Positions 31,114 through 42,157 of a DNA stretch of 64,000 nt are shown in pieces. A model generated the notes under the pieces. The model saw only the letters and a list, made by a program, of their open reading frames with translations, ran no database searches and was not told the origin of the DNA. Position 1 is the stretch's first letter. Every line of letters begins with the position of its first letter. The stretch lies in assembly GCF_036898095.1 (NCBI RefSeq), contig NC_090726.1, forward strand, positions 42,281,645-42,345,644. Direction: 5' to 3'. Source of the DNA: Palaemon carinicauda. Taxonomy: Eukaryota; Arthropoda; Malacostraca; Decapoda; Palaemonidae. Position numbers and translations under genes: made by a program.

Positions 31114-31739
31114 AAGCCTATATTAAAGTAAAATAAGTTGCTTCAAGTCTTCAGCCATAATTTTGTTCTACTTGTCACCAGAATGCACAGTAGGTAAAAA
31201 ACATACCTACCAGTGGAGCTCCCTCCAGAATAATTGAAATCTTCAGTTATTTAGTATTTTAGAAAGTAATTATATTTAGCACCTGTATGATTTATTACAA
31301 AACTAAAACTTAATACTGTGCAGTTATACTTTTTTAGTTTAAATTTGGTTTCTTCCAACACGAATCCTTCCCACTGACCAATGTATAGGATAACCTCTAG
31401 AGCGCGCTTTCTCCTACAAGAGTTTTCCCCCCTTAACAGGCCTATACCCTCCCAACCCCCCTCTCCATGTGCGCGACCCTGACCTCTCTTGTTTCCCAGC
31501 ATGCCATAGAGGGATGCCTCAGGCGACCTTCCCAGGTCGCCATCAACCATTCCACCTAAGGTCATAAGCGTGCATGGTTGACCTTCTGCTTCTCTTGCGA
31601 TCGCTAGTGTTTTTCTTTTGTGCTCGTAGTGTGTGTTACTTGAGTTGTATCGTGTTTACTATGATCTCCTTATATGGAATCTGTGCATGTGCAACGTCAT
31701 TGCCCTGGTGTTAACGGGAAGTTGTATGCAGTTCCCTTT

Positions 31740-32377
31740 TACATGTGGAGGTTGATCCTCATTTTTTGTGTACTTCTTGCCCAGGTCGTGTGTGTTCCCT
31801 GAGGGACACGTGTGCCCCCTCGAGGAAGGGTAGAGATATTCAGTGGCCAATGGCCACTATGATATGGAAGAAATCGAAGAAGGACAGGTCGTCCTCATGG
31901 AATGGTAGTGGGACTCGTCCTTCTTAGGCGTGTTCGACAGTACCCAGTGTTTCGGGAACTTCTTTGTCTCCAGGGCTGCCTACGGTGGCAGAGGAGGTAA
32001 CAGGACTGGTCGGGCCCTCGCATTTCCCCATCCGTGGCCGGGAGAACCCCCCCTTCACTGTCGTAGTGGGGGTGTTAAGGGCAGGTCGGCCACCCACCTT
32101 TCTACTCGCCAACCACGGGTGCGGCCTCCTTCCAGCCTCAGATAGACGCTCCCCCATCCACTCACAGGTTGATGGTCCCAGCTTCCGCTCAGTGGCTCCC
32201 AGGAGCCGATCTCTCCTTGTGAGCTTAAGGGACGTGTCCCACATGGAAAGGAGCGGGAAGAATAAGGACAGTTCTTCTTCCAAGAGATATCATCCCTCCA
32301 AGTGTTCTGCATCTTCCCCTATCCCCGCCCAGGGTGGGGACGAAGTTGAGTTAGTGCTGGTCTCGGTCTGTTACTGA
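31740..32377 (+). pseudogene. Family C gag fragment
   Basis: Same two pieces as 24760-25413: VEVDPHFLCTSCPGRVCSLRDTC, a stop at 31925, then a Ser/Arg/Pro-rich piece with GKNKDSSSSKRYH ending at 32377. Small differences from copy 1 (RGRCAPSRKG against CSLMKG) show independent decay after duplication. Assigned by the DPHxxCxxC module shared with other families. Confidence 0.55.
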
Positions 32378-33043
32378 GACCATTGTCCATTATTCCTGTA
32401 CCAATCATCCCAGATGTTCCAGTGCAGGAGGACGTGCTGTGGAACGTATAACCTCATACTGATTCATGCATGAAGAAGAAATGATTAAGAAGTATTAACA
32501 TTTTTCATATACCTTGAATGAAGGTTGTAGCAACATTCGCACACCTATGACTTTCATTATTTCATCATTAGCGTGGGTCATTCGTCACTTTGGATTAAGG
32601 AATTTCTTCTGGGATTTATTTTTTCATCATTGGGTCTTATGTTTATGCTTCTGATTTCTTTGAACCCTTGTAAAGATCAGTTTCTTGCTTCATATATGTG
32701 CATATGTGGAAGTATGTTTGACATGCATACTTGTAGCTATGTACGCACGTACAGTACAGTAACATTTCTATGTGTGCGTGTGTTGTTGATATTGATATTT
32801 TCCTTTTCATTTGCATATGTATATATAGATTATATTTTTATGTATATATATACACAGGTATATATATGTTTAAGGTACGTAAGTGTGTGTTTAGACAATA
32901 CATTTTTTCATGTACATCAAGTTTGTCTTACTTATAGTAAACTTTATATTGTGACGTAGGCCTCAACTGCCTTTCGTTCTGCCTCAGTTGCGACCTGATA
33001 TAGATCATTGTCAGGTTTTAAAGGTCTTTAGATTTTGCTCATG
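32378..33043. other. AT-rich non-coding stretch inside element C
   Basis: Duplicate of 25414-26076. Simple TATATATACACAGG sequence near 32830-32870. Interrupts gag; origin not recognised. Confidence 0.4.
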
Positions 33044-33044
33044 A

Positions 33045-33410
33045 GTGGCAGAAGCAAGGGACAGTGACTTTGCCCTATTGAGCAGGACAATGCCCAAGAG
33101 ACTGACCATATATACATGAGATTGACACCCAAGCCCCCTCTCCACCCAAGCTGGGACCAAGGAGGGCCGGCTGATTACTGCTGATGACTCAGCAGATAAA
33201 CCTGTGGGCTCCCCTCAAACTCCCATCCTTAGCTCACAATGAGTTTGAGCTGGACTCAAGCCCCAGTCTGGCCTTTCACCAGTCAAGTACATTACCACTT
33301 CGGTCACTGTGACTGTGTTGTTATAACAATTTTGTCTCTGATGCCATCGGCTTCAGCCGAAGTGATTTACTGCCATGGGACGGAGATGGTCAGGTTTGGG
33401 CACCTACTCA
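33045..33410 (+). mobile_element. SINE-like interspersed repeat, copy 2
   Basis: Duplicate of 26077-26450. It differs by an extra tgtgggctccc block and by loss of about 35 bp (gatggtgaggttgcag...) that copy 1 retains. Confidence 0.6.
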
Positions 33411-33439
33411 AGGGCAGCGGTCCCTGCACAGATGGGCCT

Positions 33440-34150
33440 CTGCCTCTGTCAGCGGCACCAGGTCAGCCACCCGCCATCTTGGCTGCCCAGGCACCTGGCA
33501 GGCAGACACACAGCCTGTCCTGCCACCTTACTTCCCTTCTGGGAACTACTCCCCCCACAGGATGGCAGCTCCAGCTCCCGTTCAGTGGCTACCAAGCGCC
33601 CCTACCGTGACTAGCAGCATCACGAGGCGGAGGTTTCCGACGCTCAGGCGCCGCCATCTTGCCCGGGCCAGTTCCCCTCCGCTCAGCCTGGGTCTGGAGT
33701 TGCCCAACCTGGCCAGCAGGCCTCAGCCCAGGTTGGACTGCCGTCTTTCTATCCGCCGACGGAGTGTAACGTTTCCGCCCAGCTGCCAGTAGATATTCCC
33801 TCACCCGCTCACGGGGTGGTGGCTCCAGCTTCCGCTCAACGGCTCCCAGGCGTCGTTTTCCCCTCACGGTCACCAGCGGAGGTGGGAGGAGCCTTGAGAG
33901 ACAATGTCAAGGTGTAAGCGGCTGCTCGAGGGTGGCCCTCTCAGCGGGTGGTGCTCCGCCCCAGCTATTGGCGCCACATGGAAACCACGTGGCCCGAATC
34001 ACTCAACCACTGACGCGTTGGCCTAACCAGCCAGAATCCTCTCAAGCTTCCCTAACGGGAAATGGCCAACATGACCGTCAATCTGCTGCGCAGCGTGGCC
34101 TGCCGGCCTTCTTCTGCTGCCTGCGACCGGCTCCTCTGACCCTCCGCGGG
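33440..34150 (+). pseudogene. Family C gag, later part
   Basis: GC-rich Pro/Ser/Arg/His-rich open stretches in shifting frames (GDGSSSSRSVATKRPYRD-like, then FRRRHLARASSP and TQPLTRWPNQPES). Low complexity, as in the gag linkers of families A and B. Assigned by position between the Cys module and RNase H only. Confidence 0.35.
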
Positions 34151-34289
34151 TAGGGGACCCGCCTTACGCCCTCGGGGCGGCGGCCTTAGCCCCCAGACAA
34201 CCGCTCCCTGGTACTGATCCAACCTCTTGGGTGCAAGAGGCCTATTCGGGCACCCAAAGGACCCTGTTCAGGGTGGTTAGGTTAAAATA

Positions 34290-34810
34290 AATAGTGAAGC
34301 CTCTCATCAAGGGAGAACCGGCATCTTTGAAGGAGTGGCAAAGGCTATTGGGGCACCTGGTTTCTCTGGAGAAACTCGTCCCTAAAGGAAGACTGATGCT
34401 GCAACCAGCCCAGTCAACCAGGGAAGCTCTCCAGTGGTGGTTAGACCCAAGGAACACCCTAGCATGGGTCTCACTACTGGATCCTCCTCCGGAGATCCTC
34501 CTCTTCACGTAAGCATCCAGGGAGGGATGGGGAGCTCATCTTCCAGACCAAACGTCCACAGGACTGTGATCCCTGGATGTAAAGGCCCTCTACATAAATG
34601 AGCTCGAAGTTCTGGCATTGCTGAGGGCCCTCGTCAAGCAGGTAAACTCATTAGTGGGGAGAAGAGCGGCCCTGATGAGCGACAAGGCCACCGTCGGATT
34701 CTCGACTTGTCGGTGGAGATCCTTTCAGGGGCCAAGAACAACACCATCTCCCTGATGGCCAGATACATTCCAGGGAAGAGGAATGCTGTGGTAGATGGCC
34801 TCAGCTGAAG
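34290..34810 (+). pseudogene. Family C RT thumb and RNase H remnant
   Basis: LKEWQRLLGHLVSLEKLVPKGRL matches the RT thumb of families A and B (SVRQWMSLTGTLSSLAQFIELGRL); the fingers and palm with YxDD are absent. RNase H begins LLFT, then a TAA where the catalytic Asp-Ala would be (LFSDAS elsewhere), then SREGWGAHLPD, an ELEVLALLRAL Glu region, MSDKATVGF and GKRNAVVDGLS. Frameshifts and stops separate these pieces. Confidence 0.7.
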
Positions 34811-34959
34811 TGGACAAAGACAGTGATAGGAAAGTGGGGCTCTCCCTGTCTGGACCTCTTCGCGACGAGGATGAACGCAAAGATGCCAGTCTTTTGTTCT
34901 CCAGTGCCAGACCCAGCAGCAGCTCTAGAGGATGCGTTCCACGAAGTCCTCCCAAACTT

Positions 34960-36034
34960 CTCCCTTCACGAGTGGAGACTATTCAGCGTTTTGCTAAGAA
35001 GGGAGGGGTACTCCAGAAGGACAGCCGGTCAGATGACGGGTAACCTCGGACAATCCTAGAGAGCCATATACTGTACTAGGCAAAGTGGGTGGCCCTCGGC
35101 AAATGGTGCACCATGGAGGGCATAGAGCCCCTCAATGCCTCAATCCCAGTCATCGTGGACTTCCTGGTCCATCTACGCCTCGTTCAGGGCATGTCGTTTC
35201 CAGCAGTGAATGGATTCCTGGCGACCCTTGGTCAGGTCTTCTTCCTCAAGGGGTTGAACCTAGGTCCCTCCAAGCAGCTCTCAATGCTGATGAAGGGGTT
35301 TGAGCAGGCATGCCCCACCAGGGCCCTCAAGGCACCCACATGGGACATCGTCAAGGTCCTTGACGCCCTGAAGAAGCCTTCATTTCAGCCTCTATGGCAA
35401 ATTACGGACAGGGAGCTTACCCTGAGGATGGTGCTCCTTCTCTCCCCAACCTCGTCCAAAAGGGTAGGCGAGCTCCATGGGCTGTCAGCGGATGTCTCCC
35501 ACTCGCACGGTTGGAAGGAGCTGGTTTTCAAGTTCATCCCCTCCTTCGTGACGAAGACACAGAACCTGGCGGTAGCTGACCCACGGTGCAATGAGTTTTC
35601 TATCCCCGCCATCCCGAGGAAAAATGACCCGGACCCGGAGGACCTGGCGGAAATATCTCTCAAGGACCTCCGCCCTTCGCCCGGCTATCAAGAGTCTGTT
35701 TGTGACTACGGGGAAAGTGAAGAGGACGGTCTCGAAGAACACGATCTCTTTCTGGATCCGGGATACAATCCGCAGGGCGTACTTGGCGAAGGGTAAACCC
35801 TTCCCAATGTGTGCCAAGCCTCGTGACATCAGGGATGTTGGCAATTCGTTGGCCTTTGAAAGGAACATAGCTGTCAGCACTTCGGTGGCCTTTGAAAGGA
35901 ACGTGGCAGTCGGCCAGGTGCTAAGAGCAGGTGTATGGCGGAGACAGTCGGCCTTTATGACCCAGTACCTCAAGGACTGTCCCCTCAGGTCTCAGGAGGG
36001 GTTCAAGCTCGGTCCCGTCGTGGTGGCCCAATAG
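34960..36034 (+). pseudogene. Family C tyrosine recombinase
   Basis: The core-binding part reads 35089-35690 (AKWVALGKWC..., PVIVDFLVHL, AVNGFLATLG) with the first catalytic Arg region SSKRVGELHG. The frame then shifts. 35591-36034 gives the C-terminal half (KTSALRPAIKSLFVTTGK), PRDIRDVGNS where other families have HDVR or HEVR (the His is missing), and TQYLKDC with the candidate nucleophile Tyr. A 36-bp tandem duplication (ggcctttgaaaggaac twice) lies just after the DIR motif. Inactive. Confidence 0.8.
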
Positions 36035-36282
36035 ATGATCTAAGGGTGGTCTACACATGACTCAATCCATATAGAACGGCGAGGGGTAGAGCATCTCAAA
36101 TCTCTATCCCCTCAACCTACCATGGACTACTCCAGGAAGGAAGATGTTATCTTGGGGAGAGTTCTTTGGTTACCCTTTTTTTATTTCACCTCTATTGTAG
36201 CACTTTCCCTCGACAGGCCTTACCCTTCTCCGCGACCCTCATACCTCTCCTACCGGGGTCTATTCCCCGCCTCATAATTCTG

Positions 36283-36686
36283 AGCTCCTATACATTGGTC
36301 AGTGGGAAGGATTTGTGTTAGAACAAAGGACAATTTCAAAGAAAATTTCATTTTTCCTAACATACTTAACACTGACCAATAGTTTAATTGCCCCCCTTCC
36401 CTTCCTTCCCTGCGGTAAACCCTGCTGATAGGAACCTTTGTTTTCCGGGACCAGGGTAGAATGGTTGATGGCAACCTGGGAAGGTCACCTGAGGTGTCCC
36501 TCTAGGGCATGCTGGGAAACAAGAGAGGTCAGGGTCGCGCACGTGGAGAGGGGGCATGGTAGGGTATACGCCTGTTGGAGGGGAAAACTCAGGTCGGAGA
36601 ACGTGCGCCCTAGAGCTTATCCAATACAGTACATTGGTCAGTGGTAAGTATGTTAGGAAAAATACAATTTTCTTTGAAATTGTCAT
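36283..36686 (+). repeat. ICR and right inverted terminal repeat of element C
   Basis: The ICR is centred on tgttagaacaaaggacaattt. The ITR at 36455-36645 is the reverse complement of 31375-31560, including ggaaacaagagaggtcaggg. The outer end is ...tttgaaattgtcat. Confidence 0.85.
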
Positions 36687-38085
36687 ATTAGAATTCATCC
36701 ATTTTATAAAAACAGGAATTATTTTCTTTTACGCACATCAACATCCAATAGATATGGCCTAACTGACTTCCAAACATCCAAGTGTCTTCTGAAAGTAGTG
36801 AAATAGTGGTTATTAGTGGATGAGATCTCCCTCAACTACAGGAATTCCTAATGTTACCTACCAGTTAATTCATAGAAACTTCCTCCCACTAAGGAGTAAG
36901 TCTCCTATTTTAAAGGATTAAGTTTTGTGTTTGTACAGAAACAAATACTGCACAATAGTATTGGGAATAATAGCGATATTACTCTACTAGCACCTCAATT
37001 CACATTGTTTAAATCATCCTGAATTATCAGTATTCCAATAATTGCTAGAACGTTTTATTAACTAAAGGAACACTTGCTTAATCTCAATGTGTAAGTTGAT
37101 CCTCAAAAATGCTTGACTGATCAACGCAGAATCACTACACGCCAATTGAATGTTTGTCTCGTGTTTGTCGAGCCAAAAAACTAATCAAATGGGAGAACTT
37201 CATAAATGTGGAAATATAAGCCTAGATTGTTTATTAACTAAAACAACATACTGTGTACCCTATTCACGTTACAAGTTCATTTATACTTATATAATGCTCT
37301 CCATTTCAAATTACAATCTTTTTCTGGGCTGCCCAAAGGCAAGGCAATCTATACAGACAGACAGACAAACATACTGCATGTCGATTCTGAATGAATAATT
37401 GAATCTTCAAATATACAGTACGTGACTGAACACCACTGGAGCGTAATGAGCCTGTGGAATGTTCCCCGATAGAGTAGTTTGAAATGTTCCGACAGAATGT
37501 TCTCAACTAAGAAAATTAGACATTCGTGCCTGCAGTGCAGCAAGAAATAAAAAAGAGAGAGAATGTCTGACCGGTAATTTATGCGTTATGATATTAGCAA
37601 TTGTAAGAACTTGGATAGAATGTAAGTTGCTAAAAATATACTATATATCAGTAAAGATGGCTTTGATAGTAAATTTCCATGATAAGTCTATCAAGAGGAC
37701 TTTGTAACTGATTTTTAAAAAGTGGGAAAGCTTCCCTTGTCCAAACCTGAGATAATATTGCTATTTATTTAATGTTCCCAGTCCATAGTTCACTCAGTGT
37801 CACAGACACTGTTCTTGATTATTCTAAAGATATGGTAATATAGCACATTTTAGATTTTACTTCCTATGACAACAAAATATTTAGTATTAATGTAACATGC
37901 TTCAAATTTTTTGTTCTAGCACTGTTGGAAAATTGTGGGCCCTTCTTGATGTCAGAAACATCCTTGAATCTTTCCTGTTTTTAACAGTCCATTCAATTTT
38001 TTCTATCTGTTTGTCTGCCAGTTTGTCAGTGTGATTGCCATGCTCACCTTTTCATTGCATCTATTTTTAAAGGCCACTTATGAAT
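36687..38085. other. Intergenic, no gene seen
   Basis: AT-rich sequence with many stops in all frames. A short acagacagacaga run lies near 37360. No recognisable repeat family or coding motif. Confidence 0.5.
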
Positions 38086-38308
38086 GACAGAGTAAAGAGA
38101 CAGTAAAAATGGCCTAGCTAGCAGGAAAATGCCCTTGAGACTGACCATATATCCATATGATCAGCGCCAAACCCCCTCTCCACTCAAGCTAGGACCAGGG
38201 AGGGCCACGCAGTGGCTGCTGATGACTCAAGAGGTAGACATATAGGCTTCCCTAAACCTCCCATTCTTAGCTCACAAGGATGGTGAGGTTGCAGACACTA
38301 CAAGAAAC

Positions 38309-38505
38309 ATGTTATTTTTATTAATAAAATAAATTTTTGAATATACTTACCCGATAATCATGTAGCTGTCAACTCCGTTGCCCGACAGAATTCTATGGAG
38401 GGATACGCCAGCTATCACAATACTAGAAGGGGGTGTACTTACCAGCGCCACCTGTGGCCAGGTACTCAAGTACTTCTTGTTGACACCTCCTCAATTATTC
38501 CTCGG
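38309..38505 (-). repeat. Right inverted terminal repeat of element D
   Basis: Reverse complement of 44905-45060 over the shared part (ctgtcaactccgttgcccg, ggtactcaagtacttcttgt). The outer AT-rich end is matched in the ICR. Confidence 0.88.
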
Positions 38506-38547
38506 TCCACTGGTTCTCTCTGGGGAGGAAGGGAGGGTCAATTAAAT

Positions 38548-38637
38548 CATGATTATCGGGTAAGTATATTCAAAAATTTATTTTATTAATAAAAATAACA
38601 TTTTTCAATATTAAACTTACCCGATAATCATGTAGCT
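38548..38637 (-). repeat. ICR of element D
   Basis: On the plus strand it reads as the joined ends themselves: catgattatcggg...aaaataacattttt then caatattaaacttaccc. It equals the predicted circle junction of D. Confidence 0.88.
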
Positions 38638-39035
38638 GATTCACACCCAGGGAGGTGGGTGAAAACCAGTGTACAAGATTAAAGGATAGCTAAGTATCCC
38701 ATATTTCATATAACAGTTATCTCAAATAACAATGAAATAATAAGTACCTGGTAAGGAAGTCGAATAGAACCGTTACTCTGCCTTTTTATTTAAGTTCGTC
38801 TTCCTTACTGAGCGCAGCGTTCCTCTTGGAGGCTGAATCAACCCAAAGGTGCCAAAGTACACGGGGTTGCAACCCCTACTAAAGGACCTCTACCAAACCT
38901 TTAACCTAGGCGCTTCTCAAGAATGAATAGACCACCCGCCAAATCCAAGGATGCGGAAGGCTTCTTAGCCTACCGTAACAACCATAAAAACAACAATAAA
39001 AGTATTCAAGAGAAAGGTTAAAAAAGGTTATGGGA
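38638..39035 (-). other. 3' untranslated stretch of element D
   Basis: Between ICR and recombinase stop. Homologous to 8286-8685 in element II; no ORF. Confidence 0.55.
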
Positions 39036-40226
39036 TTAAGGGAATGTAGTGGTTGAGCCCTCACCTACTACTGCACTTGCTGCTACGAATGGTCCCAGGG
39101 TGTAGCAGTTCTCGTAAAGAGACTGGACATCTTTCAGATAAAACGATGCAAACACTGACTTGCTCCTCCAATAGGTTGCATCCATTATGCTCTGCAGAGA
39201 ACGGTTTTTATTAAAGGCCATCGAAGTAGCTACAGCCCTTACTTCGTGGGTCCTTACCTTCAGCAATGCAAGGTCTTCCTCCTTTAAGTGAGAATGTGCT
39301 TCTCTGATCAGAAGCCTTATATAATACGAAAGCCCATTCTTGGACATGGGTCTCGAGGGTTTCTTGATGGCACACCATAAGGCTTCTGACTGTCCTCGAA
39401 TAGGTTTAGACCTCTTGAGATAATATTGAGCTCTGACAGGGCAAAGAACTCTCTCTAGTTCGTTACCTACCATGTTGGAGAGGCTAGGTATTTCGAACGA
39501 TCTAGGCCAAGGACGTGAAGGAAGCTCGTTCTTTGCTAGGAATCCGAGCTGAAAAGAACATGTCGCAGATTCGGTTGTGAAACCAATGTTCTTGCTGAAG
39601 GCATGAACCTCACTGACTCTCTTAGCTGTTGCAAGACAAACGAGAAAAAGAGTCTTGAGGGTGAGGTCCTTGAAGGAAGCTGACTGGAGAGGTTCGAACC
39701 TAGATGTCATAAGGAACCTTAAGACCACGTCTAGATTCCAGCCTGGAGTGGAAAGACGACGTTCTTTAGACGTCTCAAAAGACTTGATAATATCTTGAAG
39801 GTCCTTGTTGGAAGACAGGTCCAAACCTCTGTGGCGGAGAACTGAAGCCAACATGCTCCTATATCCTTTAATCGTAGGTGCTGAAAGGGATCTCTCATTC
39901 CTAAGATGTAGAAGGAAGTCAGCTATTTGTATCACAGAGGTATTGGTGGAGGAAATTGAATTGGCTCTACACCAGCTTCGGAAGACCTCCCACTTAGACT
40001 GGTAGACTCTACGAGTGGAAACTCTTCTAGCTCTGGCAATCGCACTGGCTGCCTCCTTCGAAAAGCCTCTAGCTCTAGCGAGTCTTTCGACAGTCTGAAG
40101 GCAGTCAGCTGAAGAGCATGGAGGTTTGGGTGCAACCTGTCTACGTGAGGTTGACGTAGAAGGTCCACTCTTAGAGGTAGAGTCCTGGGGAAGTCGACTA
40201 GCCATTGACGTACCTCTGTGAACCAT
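39036..40226 (-). CDS. Tyrosine recombinase of DIRS element D (396 aa)
   Basis: Orthologous to the element II recombinase, from ATG at 40226 (MVHRGTSMAS). Core-binding region with RRVYQSKWEVFRSWC and PTIKGYRSML, then catalytic R (ATAKRVSEV), H-x-x-R (THEVRAV) and Y (FASFYLKDV), all retained. A one-residue gap against element II lies in CPVRAQYYL. The same frame extends open upstream to the gag stop at 41991. The 5' end overlaps pol by 295 nt. Expected to join the circular DNA intermediate into target DNA. Confidence 0.88.
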   Translation of the reverse strand: MVHRGTSMASRLPQDSTSKSGPSTSTSRRQVAPKPPCSSADCLQTVERLARARGFSKEAASAIARARRVSTRRVYQSKWEVFRSWCRANSISSTNTSVIQIADFLLHLRNERSLSAPTIKGYRSMLASVLRHRGLDLSSNKDLQDIIKSFETSKERRLSTPGWNLDVVLRFLMTSRFEPLQSASFKDLTLKTLFLVCLATAKRVSEVHAFSKNIGFTTESATCSFQLGFLAKNELPSRPWPRSFEIPSLSNMVGNELERVLCPVRAQYYLKRSKPIRGQSEALWCAIKKPSRPMSKNGLSYYIRLLIREAHSHLKEEDLALLKVRTHEVRAVATSMAFNKNRSLQSIMDATYWRSKSVFASFYLKDVQSLYENCYTLGPFVAASAVVGEGSTTTFP

Positions 40227-42157
40227 TCTCTTGCAGGCCAAAGGGGAGCAACCAGCGTCAGCCGTGTCCCTTCGTGCGAGACGAATTTCTGCAGAACTTT
40301 GTTGATTATCTTGAACGGCGGGAACGCGTACAGGTCGAGATGGGACCAGTTCAGTAGAAAGGCATCCACATGAACTGCTGCAGGGTCTGGAACAGGGGAA
40401 CAATACAGCGGAAGTCTCTTGGTGATGGAAGTGGCAAACAGATCTATGGTAGGTTGGCCCCACAAGGTCCAAAGTCTGTTGCACACACTCTTGTGGAGGG
40501 TCCATTCCGTGGGAATGACCTGATTCCTTCTGCTTAGGCGATCCGCTGAAACATTCATATCGCCCTGGATGAACCTCGTGACCAGAGTGAGGTTTAGACC
40601 TCTTGACCAAATGAGGAGGTCCCTTGCGATCTCGTAAAGGCTCCTCGAATGGGTCCCTCCTTGCTTGGAGATGTAAGCCAAGGCTGTGGTGTTGTCTGAG
40701 TTCACCTCCACCACTTTGCCTAGCAGGAGGGACTTGAAGTTCAACAGGGCTAGATGAACTGCTAGCAGTTCCTTGCAGTTGATGTGGAGAGATCCTTGTT
40801 CCTCGTTCCACACTCCCGAGCATTCCCGTCCGTCCAAGGTTGCACCCCAGCCCGAGTCCGAAGCATCTGAGAAGAGATGAAGATTGGGGGTCTGAATGGC
40901 CAATGATAGACCCTCCTTGAGAAGGAGGTTGTGCTTCCACCACAGGAGAGTGGTCTTCATCTCTTGGTTGATAGGGATAGAGACTGCTTCTAGCGTCGAG
41001 CCCTTGTCCCAATGAGCTGCAAGATGGAATTGAAGAGGGCGGAGGTGGAGTCTTCCTAGCTCGACAAACAGGGCCAGTGATGAAAGGGTCCCTGTGAGAC
41101 TCATCCACTGTCTCACTGAGCAATTGCTCCTCTTCAGCATGCTCATGATGCACTCTAGGGCTTGGCTTATCCTGGGGGCCGATGGAAAAGCCCGAAAATC
41201 CTGACTCCGAATCTCCATTCCCAGGTACACAATGGATTGGGAGGGAATGAGTTGAGATTTCTCTATATTGACTAATAGACCTAGGTCTCTGATTAAGTCT
41301 AAAGTCCAACTGAGGTTCTCCAGACAACGACGACTCGTGGAGGCTCTCAACAGCCAGTCGTCTAGGTAGAGGGAGGCTCTGATGTTCGACAAGTGTAGGA
41401 ATTTTGCTACATTCCTCATCAGATGAGTAAAGACCATAGGAGCTGTGCTTAGGCCAAAGCACAGGGCTTGGAACTGATAGACAACCTTTCCGAAAACGAA
41501 TCTCAGGAAAGGTTGGGAGTCTGGATGAATGGGAACGTGAAAGTATGCATCTTTCAAGTCCAACGAGACCATCCAGTCCTCCTGTCTGACCGCTGCTAAG
41601 ACAGACTTGGTCGTCTCCATAGTGAACGTCTGCTTGGTGACATACTCGTTGAGAGAGCTGACGTCCAGCACCGGTCTCCAACCTCCTGTCTTCTTGGCCA
41701 CAAGAAAGAGACGGTTGTAGAAGCCCGGGGATTGATGGTCCCGGACTATAACCACTGCCTTCTTCTGCACCAGTAGCGACACTTCCTGTTGCAATGCTAG
41801 CCTCTTGTCCTCTTCTTTGTAGTTGGGAGAGAGGTTGATGGGTGACGTGGTCAGAGGTGGTTTGAGGCAGAATGGAATCCTGTAACCGTTCCTCAGCCAA
41901 CTGACAGACTGTGCGTCTGCACCTCTCTTCTCCCAGGCTCGCCAGAAGATCTTGAGTCTGGCTCCTACTGTTGTCTGGAGAAACGGAGAGTCAGTTTTTT
42001 CCTTTTGATGTCCTGGATCCTTTCCTAGACTTGCCTCTGTGAGAGTCTGGACGGGAGCTTCCTCGGCTGGGGGCTCTACCACGAAAGGGCGGTATGAACC
42101 TAGTCGCAGGTGTATCAGCAACTGGGGAGCGATAAGTCTTGGGGGCTGAGGTGGCAA
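39932..42157 (-). CDS. Reverse transcriptase-RNase H of DIRS element D
   Basis: Aligned along its length with the element II pol. GGWRPVLDVSSLN, SLDLKDAYFHV, YLDDW (about 264-268, counted from the TTG at 42157), then RNase H with LFSDASDSGWG, NCKELLA, NSDNTTA and SADRLSR, so all four acidic residues are present. The frame is +1 relative to gag, overlaps its 3' end by 167 nt, and has no ATG before the RT core (first Met in QTFTMETT). Translation therefore probably depends on a shift from gag. No protease or DDE integrase is present, as expected for DIRS. Confidence 0.9.
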   Translation of the reverse strand: MPPQPPRLIAPQLLIHLRLGSYRPFVVEPPAEEAPVQTLTEASLGKDPGHQKEKTDSPFLQTTVGARLKIFWRAWEKRGADAQSVSWLRNGYRIPFCLKPPLTTSPINLSPNYKEEDKRLALQQEVSLLVQKKAVVIVRDHQSPGFYNRLFLVAKKTGGWRPVLDVSSLNEYVTKQTFTMETTKSVLAAVRQEDWMVSLDLKDAYFHVPIHPDSQPFLRFVFGKVVYQFQALCFGLSTAPMVFTHLMRNVAKFLHLSNIRASLYLDDWLLRASTSRRCLENLSWTLDLIRDLGLLVNIEKSQLIPSQSIVYLGMEIRSQDFRAFPSAPRISQALECIMSMLKRSNCSVRQWMSLTGTLSSLALFVELGRLHLRPLQFHLAAHWDKGSTLEAVSIPINQEMKTTLLWWKHNLLLKEGLSLAIQTPNLHLFSDASDSGWGATLDGRECSGVWNEEQGSLHINCKELLAVHLALLNFKSLLLGKVVEVNSDNTTALAYISKQGGTHSRSLYEIARDLLIWSRGLNLTLVTRFIQGDMNVSADRLSRRNQVIPTEWTLHKSVCNRLWTLWGQPTIDLFATSITKRLPLYCSPVPDPAAVHVDAFLLNWSHLDLYAFPPFKIINKVLQKFVSHEGTRLTLVAPLWPAREWFTEVRQWLVDFPRTLPLRVDLLRQPHVDRLHPNLHALQLTAFRLSKDSLELEAFRRRQPVRLPELEEFPLVESTSLSGRSSEAGVEPIQFPPPIPL

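Larger units (their letters stand above)
26494..33430 (+). repeat. Tandem segmental duplication, unit 2
   Basis: The junction reads ctgca|caaagcc: element C gag joined to the element III 3' region, sharing only CA. Sequence then follows unit 1 to 33430, after which element C continues uninterrupted (gatgggcctctgc). Confidence 0.93.
31348..36686 (+). mobile_element. DIRS element C (family C), decayed and internally deleted
   Basis: About 5.3 kb: left ITR 31348-31565, gag fragments, an inserted non-DIRS stretch with a SINE, a remnant of RT thumb/RNase H, tyrosine recombinase, ICR 36283-36390 and right ITR 36440-36686. The ICR again equals the joined complements of the ends (ggaaggatttgtgtt; gacaatttcaaagaaaat). 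RT fingers and palm are missing. Non-autonomous. Confidence 0.85.
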
